Assembly: GCA_023433985.1 (NCBI GenBank)
Contig: JAEYTN010000288.1
Span: 1 to 11,402, forward strand
Origin: Pseudomonadota bacterium
Lineage (GTDB): Bacteria > Pseudomonadota > Alphaproteobacteria > Rhizobiales > Devosiaceae
Direction of reading: 5' to 3'
Length of the DNA stretch: 11,402 bases
Shown: piece after piece, positions 8,873-11,402 of the stretch
Layout of the letters: every line of letters begins with the position of its first letter
How positions within the stretch are numbered: position 1 is the first letter of the stretch
Position numbers and translations under genes: made by a program
The notes under the pieces: generated by a model
The model's input: the letters and a program-made list of their open reading frames with translations, nothing else
Told to the model about the DNA's origin: nothing
Databases searched by the model: none

Positions 8873-9202
8873 CTATTCGCCCCGTTCCTTCTTGCCCCGC
8901 GCCACTTCGGTGGCCAGGGACTCCAGCTTGTGCTCCCAGAAGCCGCGGAAGCGGGCGAGCCAGTCGTCGACGCCGCGCATGGGGCTGGTGTCGAGCACGT
9001 AGACGCGCCGGGTGCCCTCAGGGCGGACAGTGGCAAAGCCCGACTCGCGCAGCACCTTGAGGTGCTGGCTGACCGCCGCCTGGGTGATGCCGAACTCCCG
9101 GGCGATGACGTCCACGACTTCGCCCGAGGCGTGCTCGCGCTCGGCGAGCAGCTCGAGGATGCGGCGGCGGACGGGATCGCCGAGGACGTCGAAAGCGTGC
9201 AT
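8873..9202 (-). CDS. ArsR/SmtB-type winged-helix transcriptional regulator
   Basis: A 109-residue single-domain DNA-binding protein. The N-terminal FDVLGDPVRRRILELLAE helix pair, the recognition helix-turn-helix FGITQAAVSQHLKVLRESG (37-55) and the wing VRPEGTRRVYVLD (59-71) are typical of ArsR-family repressors. It has no Cys at all and lacks the metal-binding ELCVCDL-type motif, so metal sensing of the classical kind is unlikely. It belongs to the group commonly paired with SRPBCC/AHSA1 genes. Its ATG overlaps the stop of the upstream SRPBCC gene by one base (TGATG), implying translational coupling. The inverted repeat in the operon promoter (9868-9900) is its probable operator. Ligand unknown. 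Confidence 0.94.
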   Translation of the reverse strand: MHAFDVLGDPVRRRILELLAEREHASGEVVDVIAREFGITQAAVSQHLKVLRESGFATVRPEGTRRVYVLDTSPMRGVDDWLARFRGFWEHKLESLATEVARGKKERGE

Positions 9203-9846
9203 CAGGGGGCCGGAGGGGTCATTTCTCCGGAGTAGAACTTGCGCGTCGCCTCGGCCGCCGCAAGGGCGTGTTCGCGGTTCTCACCGGCGGCGATGGCCGC
9301 CTGGCCCCAGCCGTCGCTCGAACCTCGGACCAGCAGCTTGGCCTCGTCCGAGGTTTCCCAGCCGGTGCCTTCGGCACGCACGTCGTCGGCGGGACGCCGC
9401 AGGTGCTCGGCAAGACCGAGGAAGCCGAGTTCCCAGCCGACGCCGACCGCGCCCGGCCCGAAATTGTCCCAGTGCTCGTTGATGGGGGCGATGTGCCTGA
9501 GCTGGAGGCGGGTGCCGGCCCCTTCGGCGATGAAGTCGAGCTCGATCCAGCTCACCGCGCCCATGAATTCCCAGGTGCCGGCGATGTGCCGGTTGGGCTC
9601 GCAGGCAGTGATGGTGCCGGAGGCGTTGCCCTCGACATGGAAGCGGCCGCCGAGCCGCAGGTCGCCGGTGACGGGGGAGAACCAGCGCTTCAGGCGGGCC
9701 GGCGAGGTCACGGCGTCCCAGAGGTCGGCGGCGTCGGTCTCGAACAGTCGCGAGGCAATCACGGCCTTGGCCGGATGCCCGTCGCGTTCGAGGTTTTCGA
9801 CGGTGCGGCTCATGGCGCCGAGATGGGCGGTGATGTCGAAAGGCAT
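9202..9846 (-). CDS. SRPBCC/AHSA1-domain protein
   Basis: The 214-residue protein carries one START-like SRPBCC fold of the AHSA1 (activator of Hsp90 ATPase homologue 1-like) type in about residues 28-145. It shows LWDAVTSPARLKRWFSPV, GDLRLGGRFHVEG, the WEF strand and the GTRLQLRHIAP strand. A C-terminal extension of about 70 residues (WELGFLGLAEHLRRP onward) completes it. Such proteins form a hydrophobic ligand cavity; the substrate here cannot be told. The ATG at 9846-9844 is the real start: an excellent AGGAGG lies five bases upstream. A longer open frame to 10005 would cross the promoter and a repeat and has no support. It is the first gene of a two-gene operon with the ArsR-type regulator. 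Confidence 0.94.
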   Translation of the reverse strand: MPFDITAHLGAMSRTVENLERDGHPAKAVIASRLFETDAADLWDAVTSPARLKRWFSPVTGDLRLGGRFHVEGNASGTITACEPNRHIAGTWEFMGAVSWIELDFIAEGAGTRLQLRHIAPINEHWDNFGPGAVGVGWELGFLGLAEHLRRPADDVRAEGTGWETSDEAKLLVRGSSDGWGQAAIAAGENREHALAAAEATRKFYSGEMTPPAP

Positions 9847-9849
9847 GGG

Positions 9850-9857
9850 CTCCTCCT
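9850..9857 (-). promoter_or_regulatory. Strong ribosome-binding site of the SRPBCC gene
   Basis: AGGAGGAG on the minus strand, with GGAGG five bases from the ATG at 9846. It settles the start against the longer open frame and is clearly stronger than the sites of neighbouring genes. Confidence 0.85.
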
Positions 9858-9867
9858 GTATAGGCGC

Positions 9868-9900
9868 GGACTTATATAAGGTACGGCTAATATAATGTCC
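9868..9900. promoter_or_regulatory. Imperfect inverted repeat, probable operator of the ArsR-type regulator
   Basis: On the plus strand the left arm GGACTTATATAAGG (9868-9881) faces CTAATATAATGTCC (9887-9900), whose reverse complement is GGACATTATATTAG. The arms match except for a one-base shift and single changes. The perfect palindrome CTTATATAAG (9871-9880) is nested in the left arm. It covers the -10, the spacer and most of the -35. Steric repression by the operon's own regulator is the simplest reading. Confidence 0.6.
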
Positions 9901-9901
9901 A
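9873..9901 (-). promoter_or_regulatory. Consensus-like sigma-70 promoter of the SRPBCC-arsR operon
   Basis: Read on the minus strand: TGGACA (-35, 9901-9896), exactly 17 bases, then TATATA (-10, 9878-9873). The expected transcript start near 9866 would leave a leader of about 20 bases that contains the strong ribosome-binding site. The stretch is strikingly AT-rich against its GC-rich surroundings. The inverted repeat at 9868-9900 overlaps both elements. Confidence 0.72.
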
Positions 9902-9910
9902 GCGTTTGAG

Positions 9911-9983
9911 GACGCCCCCTCCACCACGCATCTCTCGATGCGCGGTCCCCCTCCCCCGTGGCTTCGCCACAGGGGAGGAGCAC
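9911..9983 (+). repeat. Structured GC-rich interspersed repeat, copy 3
   Basis: GACGCCCCCTCCACCA, a perfect hairpin CGCATC-TCTC-GATGCG, the block GGTCCCCCTCCCCCG, a perfect hairpin GTGGC-TTC-GCCAC, then GGGGAGGAGCAC. It is closest to the copy at 7107 (same CACGCATC arm and GGAGCAC end), but the hairpin tips differ with pairing preserved. Confidence 0.78.
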
Positions 9984-10025
9984 TCGAACCGCAGCGCATC
10001 GACAACGGGAGACACTGACGTCGGG

Positions 10026-10087
10026 GTGATCCTCCACCGCGATAGCGGGGGAGGGGGACCGGCCGAAGGCTGGTGGAGGGGGCGTCC
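10026..10087 (-). repeat. Structured GC-rich interspersed repeat, copy 4 (inverted)
   Basis: Read on the minus strand: GGACGCCCCCTCCACCA, hairpin CCAGCC-TTC-GGCCGG (one mismatch), the block GGTCCCCCTCCCCCG, a short hairpin CCGC-TATC-GCGG, then GGTGGAGGATCAC. Its GGATCACCC end is shared with the copy at 4275, suggesting two subtypes (GGATCAC and GGAGCAC). Confidence 0.76.
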
Positions 10088-10094
10088 GGCGCTC

Positions 10095-10121
10095 AAACAA
10101 AAAGGCCCGCCGGAGCGGGCC
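10095..10121 (-). terminator. Intrinsic terminator of ftsK
   Basis: On the minus strand GGCCCGC (10121-10115), loop TCCG, GCGGGCC (10110-10104), then TTTTTGTTT. A seven-bp all-GC stem with a T-rich tail 26 bases after the ftsK stop codon is a textbook intrinsic terminator. It implies that the downstream SRPBCC-arsR operon is transcribed separately from ftsK. Confidence 0.9.
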
Positions 10122-10146
10122 TGTTCGTCATTCGCTGTTGGGCCGG

Positions 10147-11402
10147 TCAATACCCATCCGCGTTGTTTCCTACCAGGATCTCGCGCTTGCCGGCGTGGTT
10201 GGGGGCGGAGATGACGCCTTCCTTTTCCATGCGCTCGATCAGGGTCGCGGCCTTGTTGTAACCGACTGCGAGGCGGCGCTGGATGTAGGAGGTGGAGACC
10301 TTCTTGTCGGTCAGCACCACGTTGACGGCCTTGTCGTAGAGCTCGTCGCCCGAGCCGCCGCCCTCGCCATAGGCTTCGTCGCCGCCCACCGCGCCGCCTT
10401 CTTCCATCTCCTCGTCGTCGGCGGTGATGGAGTCGAGGTAGTCAGGCGCACCCTGCGACTTGAGGTGGTTCACCACGCTCTCGACCTCGTGGTCGGAGAC
10501 GAACGGGCCGTGGAGGCGGCGGATGCGGCCGCCGCCGGCCATGTAGAGCATGTCGCCGTTGCCGAGCAGCTGCTCGGCGCCCTGCTCGCCGATGATGGTG
10601 CGCGAGTCGATCTTGGTGGTCACCATGAACGAGATGCGGGTGGGGAAGTTGGCCTTGATGGTGCCGGTGATGACGGCCACCGAGGGGCGCTGCGTGGCGG
10701 TGATGACGTGGATGCCGGCGGCGCGGGCCATCTGGGCGAGGCGCTGCACCGAGCCTTCGATCTCCTTGCCGGCGACCATCATCAGGTCGGCCATCTCGTC
10801 GATGATGACGACGATGAAGGGCAGGGGCTCGAGGTTGAACTCTTCGCTCTCGAAGATCGGCTCGCCGGTCTCGTGGTCGAAGCCGGTCTGCACGGTGCGG
10901 GTGATGACTTCGCCGCGGGCCTTGGCTTCGCTGACGCGCATGTTGAAGCCGTCGATGTTGCGCACACCGATCTTGGACATCTTGCGGTAGCGGTCCTCCA
11001 TCTCGCGGACGGCCCACTTGAGCGCGACCACGGCCTTGGAGGGGTCGGTCACGACCGGGGTGAGGAGGTGCGGGATGCCATCATAGATCGACAGTTCCAG
11101 CATCTTGGGGTCGATCATGATGAGGCGGCACTGCTCGGGCGTCATCTGGTAGAGCAGCGACAGGATGAAGGTGTTGATACCCACCGACTTGCCCGAGCCG
11201 GTGGTGCCGGCGATGAGCAGGTGGGGCATCTTGGCGAGGTCGGCGATGATCGGCTCGCCGCCGATGGTCTTGCCCAGGCAGATGGGCAGCTTGCCCTTCA
11301 TCATCTCGAAATCGGAGCTCGCCAGCATCTCGCGCAGGTAGACGGTCTCGCGCACGTCGTTGGGAAGCTCGATACCGATGGCATTGCGGCCCGGCACCAC
11401 GG
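10147..11402 (-). CDS. ftsK: DNA translocase FtsK, C-terminal motor and gamma domain (N-terminal part outside window)
   Basis: Septum-located DNA pump that clears chromosome termini during division and activates XerCD recombination at dif. The window holds the last 417 codons of a protein usually over 800 residues long; the membrane and linker regions lie beyond 11402. Visible: the lead-in [13 protein letters not shown], Walker A GTTGSGKS (fragment residues 65-72), the [18 protein letters not shown] block, Walker B in [12 protein letters not shown], the [19 protein letters not shown] segment, and the C-terminal winged-helix gamma domain ([23 protein letters not shown] onward) that reads KOPS sequences. 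An acidic, Gly-rich spacer (DDEEMEEGG...GEGGGSG) separates motor and gamma domain. The frame is open to the window edge, and a strong terminator follows the stop. Confidence 0.98.
   Translation of the reverse strand, partial: VVPGRNAIGIELPNDVRETVYLREMLASSDFEMMKGKLPICLGKTIGGEPIIADLAKMPHLLIAGTTGSGKSVGINTFILSLLYQMTPEQCRLIMIDPKMLELSIYDGIPHLLTPVVTDPSKAVVALKWAVREMEDRYRKMSKIGVRNIDGFNMRVSEAKARGEVITRTVQTGFDHETGEPIFESEEFNLEPLPFIVVIIDEMADLMMVAGKEIEGSVQRLAQMARAAGIHVITATQRPSVAVITGTIKANFPTRISFMVTTKIDSRTIIGEQGAEQLLGNGDMLYMAGGGRIRRLHGPFVSDHEVESVVNHLKSQGAPDYLDSITADDEEMEEGGAVGGDEAYGEGGGSGDELYDKAVNVVLTDKKVSTSYIQRRLAVGYNKAATLIERMEKEGVISAPNHAGKREILVGNNADGY

Larger units (their letters stand above)
9904..10098. 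repeat. 195-bp inverted composite of two GC-rich repeats
   Basis: This fills most of the 300-base gap between the SRPBCC promoter and the end of ftsK. It holds copies 3 and 4 in head-to-head orientation with about 40 bp of unrelated sequence between them. The outer ends are also inverted: GTTTGAG-GACGCCCCC on the left, and CTCAAAC on the right, joined to GGGGGCGTCC through five extra bases. I see no target-site duplication or open reading frame. The right end runs into the ftsK terminator tail. Confidence 0.6.

Noticed and set aside
9847..10005. N-terminal extension of the SRPBCC protein
   Set aside because: It would translate through the promoter, operator and part of a repeat, whereas a strong AGGAGG directs initiation at 9846.

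Overview
This is a GC-rich chromosomal segment with complete, densely packed housekeeping genes. The protein families and their order (leuS, yggS, an OmpR-type regulator, a cyclic-nucleotide-fold protein, xth, lolA, ftsK) point to an alphaproteobacterium of the order Hyphomicrobiales. A Devosia-like organism is my best guess, but that genus-level call is inference from gene content, not a search.

Left part (1-4260): leuS runs leftward off the window edge. It is divergent from yggS (PLP homeostasis protein) across a 113-bp gap holding a perfect GTTGAC/GTCAAC palindrome. Next comes a single-gene unit for an OmpR/PhoB-type response regulator (CenR-like) with a long 5' region and a good intrinsic terminator. 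Middle part (4261-7235): a rightward M3 metallopeptidase of the Dcp type, then a stand-alone cyclic-nucleotide-binding-fold protein that lacks the usual cNMP contacts. Right part (7236-11402): a leftward series of ftsK (C-terminal half only), an SRPBCC/AHSA1 gene overlapping an arsR-type regulator gene, lolA and xth. The SRPBCC-arsR pair has its own consensus-like promoter embedded in an inverted repeat, and it sits between ftsK and lolA, which I recall as usually adjacent in related genomes.

Two non-genic layers stand out. First, two parS-like sequences (ParB/Spo0J centromere consensus) lie at 1506-1521, inside leuS, and at 7212-7227, between genes. As I recall, leuS lies close to holA-parB-parA near the origin in many Hyphomicrobiales, so these may be genuine ParB-loading sites. 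Second, four copies of a 60-75 bp structured GC-rich repeat occupy the intergenic gaps at 4275, 7107, 9911 and 10026. It has fixed CCCCCTCCACCA and GGTCCCCCTCCCCCG blocks and hairpin tips that vary but stay paired. The last two copies face each other in a 195-bp inverted composite next to the ftsK terminator. I see no CRISPR array, tRNA, rRNA, transposase or prophage gene, and no clear new multi-gene defence or biosynthetic system.
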